NCBI RefSeq assembly: GCF_006094395.1
Contig: NZ_CP035291.1
Coordinates: 1,426,001 to 1,490,000, forward strand
Direction of reading: 5' to 3'
Source: Staphylococcus haemolyticus
Lineage (GTDB): Bacteria; Bacillota; Bacilli; Staphylococcales; Staphylococcaceae
Length of the DNA: 64,000 nt
Shown here piece by piece: positions 18,397-28,103 of the stretch (within the stretch, counting starts at the first letter, position 1; every line of letters begins with the position of its first letter). Made by a program: the position numbers and the translations under genes. The notes beneath the pieces were generated by a model. It ran no database searches and was not told where the DNA came from. It worked only from the letters and a program-made list of their open reading frames with translations.

Positions 18397-18429
18397 ATAC
18401 TATTATACATCATTGATAATCATTGTCAA
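18381..18429 (-). promoter_or_regulatory. isrR promoter with two Fur boxes
   Basis: Fur box 1 (18414-18428, TGATAATCATTGTCA on the plus strand) overlaps the -35 and spacer. Fur box 2 (18381-18395, TGATAATCATTTTCA) covers the region at and after the start of transcription. Each differs from the 7-1-7 consensus TGATAATNATTATCA at one position. Iron-loaded Fur should therefore block the promoter strongly. Confidence 0.88.
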
Positions 18430-18502
18430 TTATAATTGCGAAAAATTCTCATTTAAATTTGATTATATCATTACAATTTTAATCCATTCTCTATTTTCAG
18501 TC

Positions 18503-18530
18503 TTTACTGTGATAAAATATAGCTTATATT
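18503..18530 (+). promoter_or_regulatory. Candidate arlR promoter
   Basis: TTTACT (18503-18508), 16 bp, TATATT (18525-18530); an alternative -10, TATTAT, lies at 18527-18532. It is divergent from isrR, about 95 bp before the arlR start. Confidence 0.45.
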
Positions 18531-18623
18531 ATAAGAATATGTATTCAAAAACGGATCATTGATTTAACTCATTCTAGCTATTTAAAATATGATTAATGCA
18601 TAATAAAAGAGGTGAAAATAATA

Positions 18624-19283
18624 ATGACTAATATACTTATTGTGGAAGATGAACAAAATTTAGCCCGCTTCTTAGAACTAGAACTAACTCATGATAATTA
18701 TAGTGTAGATATAGAATATGAAGGACAGGCAGGGCTCGATAAAGCACTAAGTAATAATTACGATTTAATTATATTAGATTTAATGTTACCAAACATAAAT
18801 GGCTTAGAAATATGTCGCCGTGTCAGACAGGAACAATCAACGCCTATCATTATTATTACGGCTAAAAGCGATACATATGACAAAGTGACCGGTTTAGATT
18901 ATGGTGCTGATGATTATATAGTAAAACCCTTTGAAATTGAAGAACTATTTGCACGCATTCGTGCAGTACTCCGTCGTCAACCTCAAAAGGATATCATTGA
19001 TATCAATGGCATTAAAATAGACGTCGATGCTTTTAATGTCACAATTAATGGAGAACAGTTAGATTTCACTAAAACTGAATATGACTTACTTTATTTATTA
19101 GCAACTAACAGAAACCGTGTGCTACAAAGAGAACAGATCTTAGATCATGTTTGGGGCTATGACAGTGAAGTTGAGACGAATGTCGTAGATGTTTATATTC
19201 GATATTTACGCAACAAACTTAAACCTTATGGTAAAGATAAAACGATTGAAACCGTTCGTGGTGTTGGGTACGTGATCAGATGA
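18624..19283 (+). CDS. arlR: Response regulator ArlR
   Basis: A 219-residue OmpR/PhoB-type regulator: receiver domain with acidic residues Glu8-Asp9, phosphorylation site Asp52 (ILDLMLP) and Lys in VKPFEIEEL, then a winged-helix DNA-binding domain ([24 protein letters not shown]). It pairs with ArlS, encoded with a 4-bp overlap. In S. aureus ArlRS controls adhesins, autolysis, agr-linked virulence and MgrA. ATG 18624 follows AAGAGGTG; the in-frame GTG at 18612 is part of that site. The Fur-controlled sRNA lies upstream on the other strand. Confidence 0.96.
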   Translation: MTNILIVEDEQNLARFLELELTHDNYSVDIEYEGQAGLDKALSNNYDLIILDLMLPNINGLEICRRVRQEQSTPIIIITAKSDTYDKVTGLDYGADDYIVKPFEIEELFARIRAVLRRQPQKDIIDINGIKIDVDAFNVTINGEQLDFTKTEYDLLYLLATNRNRVLQREQILDHVWGYDSEVETNVVDVYIRYLRNKLKPYGKDKTIETVRGVGYVIR

Positions 19284-20641
19284 TTAAAAAGGGTACTTTA
19301 AAATATAAGTGGATGATGATTACAACGTTAATCATGTTTAGCACAATTATTCTTTTCTGTCTTGTTATAATCTTCTTTTTAAAAGATACCTTAAGAGACG
19401 GTGAGATTGATGAGGCTGAACACAGTTCAAGTGAGATCGTTAATTTAGTAGAATCACGATCTATGAATAATATTACTACATTAGATTTGACTGCTATGTT
19501 GGAGAATTTTGAAAAAGCCATCATTTACGATCGAAATGGTAAACAATTAATGCAATCCTCAAATGAAAATATGATTAATTTTAAACCTGATATTGATTTT
19601 GTTGATCCTGAAACGATTCAAATTTCAAAACATAACGGAATCCCTTACTTAATTATTACAGAACCAATACATAGTGAACGTTTTGAAGGCTATAGTGTTT
19701 TAATTCACTCCCTTGAAGGATATAACAATGTCGTTCGTTCTTTATATTTTGTAGCCATTGCATTTGGTTTGTTAGCAACTTTCATTATGGCGGGTATAAG
19801 TTATATTTTTTCAACGCAATTAACTAAGCCACTTGTAACCATGTCGAACAAGATGATTCAAATACGACGAGATGGATTTCAAAATAAACTTGAACTCAAG
19901 ACGAACTATGAAGAAACAGATAATTTAATCGATACCTTTAATGATATGATGTACCAAATTGAGGAATCATTTAACCAACAACGCCAATTTGTTGAAGATG
20001 CTTCTCACGAGTTACGCACGCCGCTACAAATCATTCAAGGTCATTTAAATTTAATTCAACGTTGGGGTAAAAAGGACCCAGCTGTACTTGAAGAGTCTCT
20101 TAATATTTCATTAGAGGAAATGAATCGAATAACGAAGTTGGTTGAAGAATTATTATTATTGACTAAAGACAAAGTTAATATTCAGGCATTAGAATTTGAA
20201 GAAGTAAATATTAACGAAGAAATTCGTTCACGTATTAAATCTTTAAAACAATTACATCCTGATTATCAATTTAAAACGCATCTATCAAAGAAACCATTAA
20301 CATTACAGATTAATCGTCATCAGTTTGAACAGTTATTACTTATTTTTATTGATAATGCAATGAAGTATGACAAAGATAATAAGCAAATCGAGATAGCTAC
20401 TCAATTAAGAAACAAACAAATTAGTATTGAAATTACAGACCATGGTCTTGGTATTCCTAAAGAAGATCAGGAGTTCATTTTTGACCGTTTTTATAGAGTT
20501 GATAAATCCCGCGCAAGAAGTCAGGGTGGTAATGGCTTAGGTCTTTCTATTGCTGAGAAGATAGTACAACAATATGGTGGTTATATAACTGTTGACAGCG
20601 AAGTAAATCAATATACAACGTTTAAAATTATATTTAAATAA
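19280..20641 (+). CDS. arlS: Sensor histidine kinase ArlS
   Basis: A 453-residue membrane kinase. Two transmembrane helices (about residues 10-36 and 155-178) enclose an extracellular sensor region. HAMP and dimerisation domains follow with the phosphorylated His in [12 protein letters not shown], then the ATPase domain with N-box [24 protein letters not shown] and [10 protein letters not shown]. It phosphorylates ArlR. ATGA overlap with arlR shows translational coupling, and a terminator at 20652 ends the operon. Length is close to the S. aureus protein. Confidence 0.96.
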   Translation: MIKKGTLKYKWMMITTLIMFSTIILFCLVIIFFLKDTLRDGEIDEAEHSSSEIVNLVESRSMNNITTLDLTAMLENFEKAIIYDRNGKQLMQSSNENMINFKPDIDFVDPETIQISKHNGIPYLIITEPIHSERFEGYSVLIHSLEGYNNVVRSLYFVAIAFGLLATFIMAGISYIFSTQLTKPLVTMSNKMIQIRRDGFQNKLELKTNYEETDNLIDTFNDMMYQIEESFNQQRQFVEDASHELRTPLQIIQGHLNLIQRWGKKDPAVLEESLNISLEEMNRITKLVEELLLLTKDKVNIQALEFEEVNINEEIRSRIKSLKQLHPDYQFKTHLSKKPLTLQINRHQFEQLLLIFIDNAMKYDKDNKQIEIATQLRNKQISIEITDHGLGIPKEDQEFIFDRFYRVDKSRARSQGGNGLGLSIAEKIVQQYGGYITVDSEVNQYTTFKIIFK

Positions 20642-20651
20642 ATATTTAAAT

Positions 20652-20686
20652 CGAAACTGGGACAATTAAGTTGTTCCGGTTTTTTA
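20652..20686 (+). terminator. Terminator of arlRS
   Basis: Stem AAACTGGGACAA with TTGTTCCGGTTT around the short loop TTAAG, followed by T residues, 12 bp after the arlS stop codon. Confidence 0.85.
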
Positions 20687-20886
20687 ATGCATAACTTTCT
20701 TTCAAATAATCATCTACAATTAAAACACTCATTCAAACTATTTCTATTTCACATTTTCAGTAAAATTTTCCATCAATTTTCACACAAAATCATATAAATT
20801 CAAATTACTAGATTTGGTATTTTTGTTTTTTCCATAATATTCAGTCAATGGACTTTATCAAAGCCACAAATAGTGCTATTATTGAC

Positions 20887-20902
20887 CTGTAAGCGGTTTA
20901 AC
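20887..20902 (+). promoter_or_regulatory. Candidate cre site (CcpA) before odhA
   Basis: TGTAAGCGGTTTAA fits the cre consensus WTGNAARCGNWWWCAW at 13 of 16 positions, including the central AAGCG. It lies 21 bp before the odhA start, a place suited to catabolite repression of this TCA-cycle operon. Pattern match only. Confidence 0.5.
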
Positions 20903-20923
20903 TATTTTGTGGAGGGTAATACT

Positions 20924-23728
20924 ATGGCAAAGGATAACAAGGATGTTACAGAAGCTCCTGTAAACTTCGGTGCTAACCTAGGTTTAATGTTAGATTTATA
21001 CGATGACTATCTACAAGACCCTAGTTCAGTGCCTGATGATTTACAAGTTCTTTTCAGCACTATTAAAAATGGCGAAGCTCATGTCGCAGCTAAGTCAACC
21101 ACTGAAGGGAGTGGTTCATCAGCAGGCGATGGTACAATTAAGCGTATTATGCGCTTAATCGACAATATAAGACAATACGGTCACCTTAAAGCTGATATTT
21201 ACCCTGTTAATGCTCCTAAAAGAACTAATCTTCCTAAGTTAGAAATTGAAGAGTTTAACTTAGATAAAGAAACATTAGAAAATGTCTCAGCTGAAATTGT
21301 ATCTGATCATTTCAAAGATATATATGATAATGCTTACGAGGCAATTGAAAGAATGGAGAAGCGTTATAAAGGGCCGATAGCCTTTGAATATAATCATATT
21401 AATAATAATAAAGAACGTACGTGGTTAAAACGACGTATTGAAACACCATATAGAGCTAATATCAATAATGATGAAAGAAAAAAATTATTTGATACTTTAG
21501 CGCATGTAGAAGGCTTTGAAAAGTATTTACACAAAAACTTTGTTGGTGCTAAACGATTCTCTATTGAGGGTGTTGATACATTAGTTCCAATGTTACAACA
21601 TACCTTAAAACGTGCTGCTGAAATTGAAATTAACAATATTCAAATTGGTATGGCACACAGAGGTCGTTTAAATGTTTTAACTCACGTGCTAGAAAAACCA
21701 TATGAAATGATGATTTCTGAGTTTATGCACACAGATCCTATGAAATTCTTACCAGAAGATGGCAGTCTTGAACTAACTGCTGGATGGACAGGAGATGTGA
21801 AGTATCACTTAGGTGGTGTGAAGACAACTTCTTCATATGGTATTGAACAACGAATTTCATTAGCTAATAACCCAAGTCACTTGGAAATTGTTGCGCCAGT
21901 GGTAATTGGTAAGACACGTGCATCACAAGATGACACAAAACACGCTGGTAAACCAACTACAGATTTCCATAAAGGTATGCCAATTATAATTCATGGGGAT
22001 GCTGCATACCCAGGACAAGGTATTAATTTTGAAACAATGAATTTAAGTAACCTAGATGGTTATTCAACTGGTGGTGCCTTACACATCATCACAAATAATA
22101 GAATTGGATTCACTACGGAACCAGTTGATGGACGTTCAACAACATATTCAACTGATATTGCGAAAGGTTATGACGTACCAATTTTACATGTAAACGCAGA
22201 TGATGTTGAAGCAACAATTGAAGCTATTGATATTGCAATGGAATTCCGAAAAGAATTTCATAAAGATTTTGTAATTGATTTAGTTGGCTATCGTCGTTAC
22301 GGGCATAATGAAATGGACGAACCTTCGATTACAAATCCACTTCCATATCATAATATTCGCAAACATGATTCAGTTGAAATTATTTATGGTAATAAGTTAG
22401 TTGAAGACGGCGTTATTTCTAAGGAACAAATGGAAGACGTAATGGATAAAGTTCAAAAAGAAATGCGTGCTGCTCAAGACAAAATTGATAAATCAGATAA
22501 AATGGATAATCCAGATATGGAAAGACCTGAGTCATTGCAAGAACCTTTACAAAGTGATGATAAGGATTTCTCAGTAGATCATCTTAAAGAAATTAATGAT
22601 GCTATGCTTACATATCCTGAAGATTTCCATGTACTTAAAAAGCTAAATAAAGTTTTAGAAAAACGTAGAGAGCCTTTCGAAAGTGAAAATGGTTTAGTAG
22701 ACTGGGCTCAAGCTGAGCAACTTGCATTTGCAACGATTGTTCAAGATGGTATATCTGTTCGATTAACTGGACAAGATAGTGAGCGTGGTACATTCAGTCA
22801 TAGACATGCTGTATTACACGATGAAGAAAATGGTGATACATTCACACCATTACATCACGTGCCTAATCAAAAAGCCACATTTGAAGTTCACAATAGTCCA
22901 TTATCTGAAGCAGCTGTCGTTGGCTTTGAATATGGCTATAATGTTGAAAATAAAAATAGCATGAATATTTGGGAAGCTCAATACGGAGACTTTTCTAATA
23001 TGGCTCAAATGATGTTCGATAATTTCATGTCATCAGCACGTGCTAAGTGGGGAGAAAGAAGTGGTTTAACGCTATTCTTACCTCACGCATTTGAGGGTCA
23101 AGGACCTGAACACTCTTCAGCACGTTTAGAAAGATTCTTACAACTAGCAGCTGAAAATAATAGTACAGTTGTTAACTTATCTAGTTCAAGTAACTATTTC
23201 CATTTATTAAGAGCACAAGCTAAAAGTTTAGGTACTGAAGCTATGAGACCATTAATTGTAATGTCTCCAAAAAGCTTATTAAGAAATAAAACAGTTGCTA
23301 AACCAATAGATCAGTTCACTTCAGGTGGTTTCAAACCTATTATTGTCGAGGATGGAAATAAAGAGAAAGTGACTAAACTTGTATTAGCATCAGGTAAAAT
23401 GTTCATAGATTTAAAAGAACATTTAGCTAAAAATCCTGACGATTCAATTTTATTAGTTGCAGTTGACCGTTTATATCCATTCCCTGAAGGGGAAATTAAA
23501 GAAGTATTAAATGAATTACCTAATCTTGAAACAGTATCTTGGGTTCAAGAAGAACCTAAAAATCAAGGCGCTTGGTTATTCGTTTATCCTTATTTAAAAT
23601 CACTTGTAGGTAACCAATTTAATTTAAGTTATCACGGCAGAATTCAACGTGCAGCGCCAGCTGAAGGTGATGGAGAAATTCATAAACTTGTTCAAAATCA
23701 AATTATTGAAAGTAGCATTGAAAAATAA
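20924..23728 (+). CDS. odhA: 2-oxoglutarate dehydrogenase E1 component
   Basis: A 934-residue thiamine-diphosphate enzyme that decarboxylates 2-oxoglutarate and passes the succinyl group to E2 in the TCA cycle. Motifs: an N-terminal E2-binding segment (MLDLYDDYL), [13 protein letters not shown], the TPP-binding [27 protein letters not shown] and [19 protein letters not shown] 20924 follows GGAGGG; upstream in-frame ATGs have no ribosome binding site and would add a non-conserved extension. odhB follows after 15 bp. E3 (lipoamide dehydrogenase) is not in the window. Confidence 0.97.
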   Translation: MAKDNKDVTEAPVNFGANLGLMLDLYDDYLQDPSSVPDDLQVLFSTIKNGEAHVAAKSTTEGSGSSAGDGTIKRIMRLIDNIRQYGHLKADIYPVNAPKRTNLPKLEIEEFNLDKETLENVSAEIVSDHFKDIYDNAYEAIERMEKRYKGPIAFEYNHINNNKERTWLKRRIETPYRANINNDERKKLFDTLAHVEGFEKYLHKNFVGAKRFSIEGVDTLVPMLQHTLKRAAEIEINNIQIGMAHRGRLNVLTHVLEKPYEMMISEFMHTDPMKFLPEDGSLELTAGWTGDVKYHLGGVKTTSSYGIEQRISLANNPSHLEIVAPVVIGKTRASQDDTKHAGKPTTDFHKGMPIIIHGDAAYPGQGINFETMNLSNLDGYSTGGALHIITNNRIGFTTEPVDGRSTTYSTDIAKGYDVPILHVNADDVEATIEAIDIAMEFRKEFHKDFVIDLVGYRRYGHNEMDEPSITNPLPYHNIRKHDSVEIIYGNKLVEDGVISKEQMEDVMDKVQKEMRAAQDKIDKSDKMDNPDMERPESLQEPLQSDDKDFSVDHLKEINDAMLTYPEDFHVLKKLNKVLEKRREPFESENGLVDWAQAEQLAFATIVQDGISVRLTGQDSERGTFSHRHAVLHDEENGDTFTPLHHVPNQKATFEVHNSPLSEAAVVGFEYGYNVENKNSMNIWEAQYGDFSNMAQMMFDNFMSSARAKWGERSGLTLFLPHAFEGQGPEHSSARLERFLQLAAENNSTVVNLSSSSNYFHLLRAQAKSLGTEAMRPLIVMSPKSLLRNKTVAKPIDQFTSGGFKPIIVEDGNKEKVTKLVLASGKMFIDLKEHLAKNPDDSILLVAVDRLYPFPEGEIKEVLNELPNLETVSWVQEEPKNQGAWLFVYPYLKSLVGNQFNLSYHGRIQRAAPAEGDGEIHKLVQNQIIESSIEK

Positions 23729-23743
23729 CTAGGGGGAAATATT

Positions 23744-25015
23744 ATGCCAGAGGTAAAAGTTCCAGAATTAGCAGAATCTATAACAGAGGGTACCATTGCA
23801 GAATGGTTAAAAAATGTGGGAGATAGCGTTGAAAAAGGCGAAGCTATCCTAGAATTAGAGACAGATAAAGTAAACGTTGAAGTTGTTTCTGAAGAAGAAG
23901 GTGTACTTCAAGAACAATTGGCTTCTGAAGGCGACACTGTGGAAGTTGGCCAAGTTATCGCAACTGTTGGCGAAGGTAGTGGTAATGCTTCTTCAAGCAA
24001 AGAAGAATCTTCAGACCAATCTCAATCTGCGAACAATGACGAAGCGACTAAAGAATTAGCTCAACCAACAGAATCTCAATCAAATAATGAAGAAACGCAA
24101 TCTAATCCTAACAATCAACGTGTTAATGCAACCCCATCAGCTCGTCGCCATGCACGTGAAAACGGTGTAGATTTAAGCACTGTTTCTGGAAAAGGAAACG
24201 ATGTTGTACGTAAAGATGATGTTGAAAATAGTCAAAAAGCAGCTCAATCTCAATCTTCTCAAGAAACAAGCAAAAAAGAAGAACCTAAAAAATCTTCAGG
24301 TGCACCTAATAAACCTGTAATTAGAGAAAAAATGTCTCGTAGAAAGAAAACAGCTGCTAAAAAATTATTAGAAGTTTCTAATAATACAGCAATGTTAACT
24401 ACATTCAATGAAGTAGATATGACAAACGTAATGGAATTACGTAAACGTAAGAAAGAACAATTTATTAAAGATCATGATGGAACTAAATTAGGTTTCATGT
24501 CATTCTTTACTAAAGCTGCTGTAGCTGCATTGAAAAAATATCCGGAAGTAAACGCTGAAATTGACGGCGATGACATGATTACTAAACAATATTATGACAT
24601 CGGTGTTGCGGTTTCTACTGATGATGGATTATTAGTTCCTTTCGTAAGAGATTGTGACAAGAAAAACTTTGCAGAACTTGAAAGAGCTATTGCTGACTTA
24701 GCAGTTAAAGCAAGAGATAAAAAACTTGGTTTAGATGATATGGTTAATGGATCATTTACAATTACTAATGGTGGTGTATTTGGTTCAATGATGAGTACTC
24801 CAATTATTAATGGTAACCAAGCAGCTATTCTTGGTATGCACTCAATCATTACCCGTCCAATTGCAATTGATAAAGATACAATTGAGAATAGACCAATGAT
24901 GTATATTGCTTTAAGTTATGACCATAGAATTATTGATGGTAAAGAAGCAGTAGGATTCTTAAAAACGATTAAAGAATTAATCGAAAGCCCTGAAGATTTA
25001 CTTTTAGAAAGCTAA
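23744..25015 (+). CDS. odhB: Dihydrolipoamide succinyltransferase (E2)
   Basis: A 423-residue E2 subunit. The N-terminal lipoyl domain carries the lipoylated Lys42 in [11 protein letters not shown] Ser/Gln/Asn-rich linker leads to a subunit-binding domain ([16 protein letters not shown]), a second linker, and the catalytic domain ending in the SYDHRIIDG motif with active His and Asp. It transfers the succinyl group to CoA and forms the 24-subunit core of the complex. AGGGGG stands before the ATG, and a terminator follows 32 bp after the stop. Confidence 0.97.
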
Positions 25016-25047
25016 TCTTAAAGGAATATAACCTCAAACTAATATTG

Positions 25048-25080
25048 ATACAACGGCGTCACATCGTCGTTGTATTTTTT
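25048..25080 (+). terminator. Terminator of odhAB
   Basis: An 11-bp stem (ATACAACGGCG with CGTCGTTGTAT, one G-U pair), a 6-nt loop and six T. Confidence 0.88.
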
Positions 25081-25185
25081 ATCTTAAATTTTCAAAAATT
25101 AAAAATCATAAATAGAAGTTCAATCAATAAAATAGGCTAATCTTTGTAAGTAGTTGAATTTAAGATGACAAAAAAAGGGAAATCA

Positions 25186-25314
25186 ATGCTAGATCGTTGG
25201 GAAGATGACAAGAAAATGTTTGAAGAACAAGCACCTAAAGAGAGTAAAGAAATAATTAAGAAACGTGAAGATGACTTTATTAAAAGGCTTAGAGAAATGC
25301 AAAAGAAAAGCTAA
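25186..25314 (+). CDS. Small charged protein, 42 residues
   Basis: A short frame giving MLDRWEDDKKMFEEQAP, a Lys/Glu stretch, and an end in REMQKKS. It is very hydrophilic and probably helical, with no cysteines or membrane segment. AAGGGA stands at a workable distance before ATG 25186. An in-frame ATG at 25165 would add MTKKGKS but has no ribosome binding site. Codon use and the ribosome binding site suggest it is real. I do not recognise a family. The next gene (25412) is also small and charged. Confidence 0.55.
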   Translation: MLDRWEDDKKMFEEQAPKESKEIIKKREDDFIKRLREMQKKS

Positions 25315-25411
25315 AGAAATAAGTGTTACACATAAAAAAATTAAAGATGTTATTCAATTAATATTATACAAGTAATGTACAATGCCCTTAAAATAAATCG
25401 AGGTGTTATAA

Positions 25412-25624
25412 ATGGATTTAACTTTTGAAGAACAAATAAAATTAAGAGATATAGCTCGCAAAATGACAAGAGCACGAACAATTGAGGAAAAATGGAAAAG
25501 AGAACAAGAAATGGATAAGTTGCTCGGTATATATAAATCAAACACAAAAAATGCTGATTTACCTAAATTTGTACCAGAAGTATCAGATGAAGAGTTAGAA
25601 GATATATTACTTGGCCGAAAATAA
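25412..25624 (+). CDS. Hypothetical 70-residue helical protein
   Basis: A hydrophilic protein: a basic, probably coiled N-terminal half (FEEQIKLRDIARKMTRAR, EEKWKREQEMDKLLG) and an acidic C-terminal part (VPEVSDEELEDILLGRK). GAGGTG before ATG 25412 is a good ribosome binding site. The EVSDEELEDIL ending could be a short interaction peptide. I recognise no family and give no function. It lies in a run of small genes after odhAB; no obvious terminator follows. Confidence 0.68.
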   Translation: MDLTFEEQIKLRDIARKMTRARTIEEKWKREQEMDKLLGIYKSNTKNADLPKFVPEVSDEELEDILLGRK

Positions 25625-26107
25625 ATAACACTTATTTATAAAAAGTTCTTAGGACAATTGTATAGAGAATTCAGATTGTAATTTTTTAGAGAATAGCAAA
25701 TAAAGTATTAAAGTAATTAGCGGTTATATTATAGACTAATAATGGAATAGATAAATCTCACAATTATTATTACATCTCATCATTAATACAACTATTAAAA
25801 TTAAAGTATAAGCATTGTCAATTGACTAAAAACGAACTATTTTCAATTATATAAAATTAAATCATCAATTAAATGGCACAATTCAAATCATCCCCCTATC
25901 TTATAAAATAAGGGTAGGGGAGGGCTTGTTGATATTTATTATAAAATTTTATTTAAATTCATTATACGTATTTTTTGAATTACAATGTCTCTTCATATGT
26001 ATTTTTGAACTCATTAAATTAAGGGTCCATTATGTAGTTCATGATATAAATCATATTTAAAATGCGTTATAATAATTAGGAAAAGACAAATATTAGGGGT
26101 GTCATGC
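25625..26107. other. 480-bp intergenic region with a GC-rich hairpin
   Basis: AT-rich DNA without a credible frame. The one clear structure is a hairpin at about 25891-25923 (CCCCCTATCTTA with TAAGGGTAGGGG, two one-base bulges) without a strong T run on either strand. TATAAT at 26069-26074 is a likely -10 for the VOC gene. Confidence 0.45.
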
Positions 26108-26914
26108 ATGAGTGGACTTAGAAGTGTCACATTAGGGACAAGTGATCTTTCTAAAACAAATAAACTATTTAAAGATATTTTAGGACTAAACGTAGCATCT
26201 AAAAATCAAGCTTTACGTTTTGGTGATGCAGATTTGAGTCCAGGTACACGAATACATTTTGTTGAAGTGCCAAATCCTGAATATGAAAATCAACATATCG
26301 CTAGTGTTGGTTTGAGAACGCCGACAGATTCAGGATTGGATGAGTATCAAACGATATTAAAAGAAAATCAAATTCAAGCGAGTGATGTTACTGAGTTAAA
26401 CGGTAATAAGCATTTTAACTTCGAGGATAGCAACCATCAAATTTTTGATATTTATTCGAATGAACATAATACGGGCGTAGGTCTAGGCACACCTACTTTT
26501 GATAGTACAGTAAATCCGCTACATCAAATTCAGGGACTTGGTCCTATTATTATTAAAGTTAATGAACTGCCAGTTACTGCATCTATCCTAAAGAATGTAT
26601 TTAACTTAACGCATTATGCTGAATATGAATCAACAGAGTTTCCCGAACAAGTGATACAAGTATTTCAAATCGGCGAAGGTGGTTTAGGTGGTGAACTTCA
26701 TTTATATCAGCCTAATGAACCTATTGAATTAAAAGAAGAAGGTATCGTTGAACAAATTGAATTTAATGCAAATTCAGTTGAAGCATTCAACAATGCACAA
26801 AAGGAATTAGATGACATTGGTATTCCTTATCAGACGTTAAATCAAGGCGATGCTCAATCACTACGTATTACAGAGAATAGTGGCATCTCATTTATTTATA
26901 CATTAGAAAAGTAA
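26108..26914 (+). CDS. Two-domain VOC (glyoxalase-fold) protein
   Basis: A 268-residue protein with two vicinal-oxygen-chelate modules. The first begins LRSVTLGTSDLSKTNKLFKD, the second near IIIKVNELPVTASILKNVF. This is the architecture of ring-cleaving dioxygenase-like and glyoxalase-like proteins, which use a divalent metal. Candidate metal ligands are His and Glu residues such as IHFVEV and ELHLYQP. The substrate cannot be predicted. ATG 26108 is preferred to the GTG at 26099, which lies within the AGGGGTG ribosome binding site. DUF6501 follows. Confidence 0.85.
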   Translation: MSGLRSVTLGTSDLSKTNKLFKDILGLNVASKNQALRFGDADLSPGTRIHFVEVPNPEYENQHIASVGLRTPTDSGLDEYQTILKENQIQASDVTELNGNKHFNFEDSNHQIFDIYSNEHNTGVGLGTPTFDSTVNPLHQIQGLGPIIIKVNELPVTASILKNVFNLTHYAEYESTEFPEQVIQVFQIGEGGLGGELHLYQPNEPIELKEEGIVEQIEFNANSVEAFNNAQKELDDIGIPYQTLNQGDAQSLRITENSGISFIYTLEK

Positions 26915-26944
26915 AGACAATAATTATATGGAGGCATGAAATTT

Positions 26945-27154
26945 ATGGCAATGTTACATGAAACATGGAAAACACGTACACCTATTAAAAAAGTTGAAGT
27001 GATTAATACAGATGCTAAGAAATTCACAGTTTCTGATATGTTAACTGTTGGAAAGCAATATGATGTTATTAATGAAACTGAGGAATACTATCAAATTATT
27101 GATAATTCTGGTTTAGTCGGTGGTTATTATAAAACGTACTTTAAAGAAGTTTAG
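26945..27154 (+). CDS. DUF6501-type small protein
   Basis: A 69-residue protein with an SH3-like look: LHETWKTRTPIKKVEV, then VGKQYDVINETEEYYQI and GLVGGYYKTYFKEV. It fits the DUF6501 family of Firmicutes, which has no assigned function. GGAGG (26930-26934) favours ATG 26945; the ATG at 26936 is too close. It is probably transcribed with the VOC gene (30-bp gap), and a terminator-like hairpin follows at 27206. Confidence 0.75.
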   Translation: MAMLHETWKTRTPIKKVEVINTDAKKFTVSDMLTVGKQYDVINETEEYYQIIDNSGLVGGYYKTYFKEV

Positions 27155-27205
27155 TATCAATAATTAAGTATGTTCATGATTTAATCAAGACTTGGGGGTT
27201 ATTTT

Positions 27206-27246
27206 GAAAAAGTAATCGTTGAAATATACTCAACATTACTTTTTTA
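27206..27246 (+). terminator. Terminator between the DUF6501 gene and the MoxR gene
   Basis: Arms AAAAGTAATCGTTGA and TCAACATTACTTTT (one bulge) with a short AT loop and a T run. Confidence 0.7.
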
Positions 27247-27299
27247 ATGCAACTTCTTAGTCTATTTTTCATTTTAAAGAAGGAGAGTAAATTACAAAA

Positions 27300-28091
27300 A
27301 TGATTAAGAATCAATATATTAATTCAGATGAGTCCGTATTTAATGATGCTAAAGCATTATTTAATTTAAATAAAAATATATTACTTAAAGGGCCAACAGG
27401 TTCTGGTAAAACCAAATTAGCGGAAACACTTAGTGCAGCTGTTAATACACCAATGCATCAAGTTAACTGTTCAGTAGATTTAGACGCTGAAAGTCTACTT
27501 GGTTTTAAGACAATTAAAACAAACGAACAAGGTCAACAAGAAATTGTTTTTATAGATGGTCCTGTAATTAAAGCAATGCGTGAAGGACATATCCTTTATA
27601 TTGATGAAATAAATATGGCCAAACCTGAAACATTACCAATACTAAATGGTGTTCTAGATTATCGTCGCCAACTTACAAACCCATTTACTGGAGAAGTGAT
27701 AAAAGCGGCGCCAGGATTCAACGTTATTGCGGCAATTAATGAAGGCTATGTAGGTACACTTCCTATGAATGAAGCTTTGAAAAACCGTTTTGTTGTTATT
27801 CAAGTAGATTATATAGACGGTGATATATTAAAAGACGTTATTAAGCAACAAAGTCAACTTCAAGATGATGCTATTATTGAACAAATCATCAAATTCAATG
27901 AGGATTTACGTACAATGTCTAAACAAGGACAAATTTCTGAAGAAGCAGCTAGTATCAGAGCATTAATAGATTTAAGTGACTTAATTACTGTAATGCCAAT
28001 AGAGCGTGCTATTAAACGTACAATTATCGATAAATTAGAAGATGAGCGTGAACAACAAGCAATCAAAAATGCGATTGAATTAAACTTTTAG
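27300..28091 (+). CDS. MoxR-family AAA+ ATPase
   Basis: A 263-residue ATPase: Walker [10 protein letters not shown] (about residues 30-38), Walker [11 protein letters not shown], sensor-1 region VIAAINEG and an arginine-bearing NEALKNRF. MoxR proteins act as chaperones that mature metal enzymes or complexes together with a VWA-domain partner. Such a partner is encoded 12 bp downstream, so the two form the standard MoxR/VWA pair. The client is unknown. AAGGAG is upstream of ATG 27300. Confidence 0.92.
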   Translation: MIKNQYINSDESVFNDAKALFNLNKNILLKGPTGSGKTKLAETLSAAVNTPMHQVNCSVDLDAESLLGFKTIKTNEQGQQEIVFIDGPVIKAMREGHILYIDEINMAKPETLPILNGVLDYRRQLTNPFTGEVIKAAPGFNVIAAINEGYVGTLPMNEALKNRFVVIQVDYIDGDILKDVIKQQSQLQDDAIIEQIIKFNEDLRTMSKQGQISEEAASIRALIDLSDLITVMPIERAIKRTIIDKLEDEREQQAIKNAIELNF

Positions 28092-28103
28092 AGAGGGATT
28101 ATT

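Noticed and set aside
18320..18562. 80-codon plus-strand frame upstream of arlR
   Set aside because: It runs across both Fur boxes and the minus-strand sRNA promoter, has the composition of AT-rich spacer read as Ile/Tyr/Phe, and its apparent ribosome binding site is the complement of a C-rich stretch of the sRNA.
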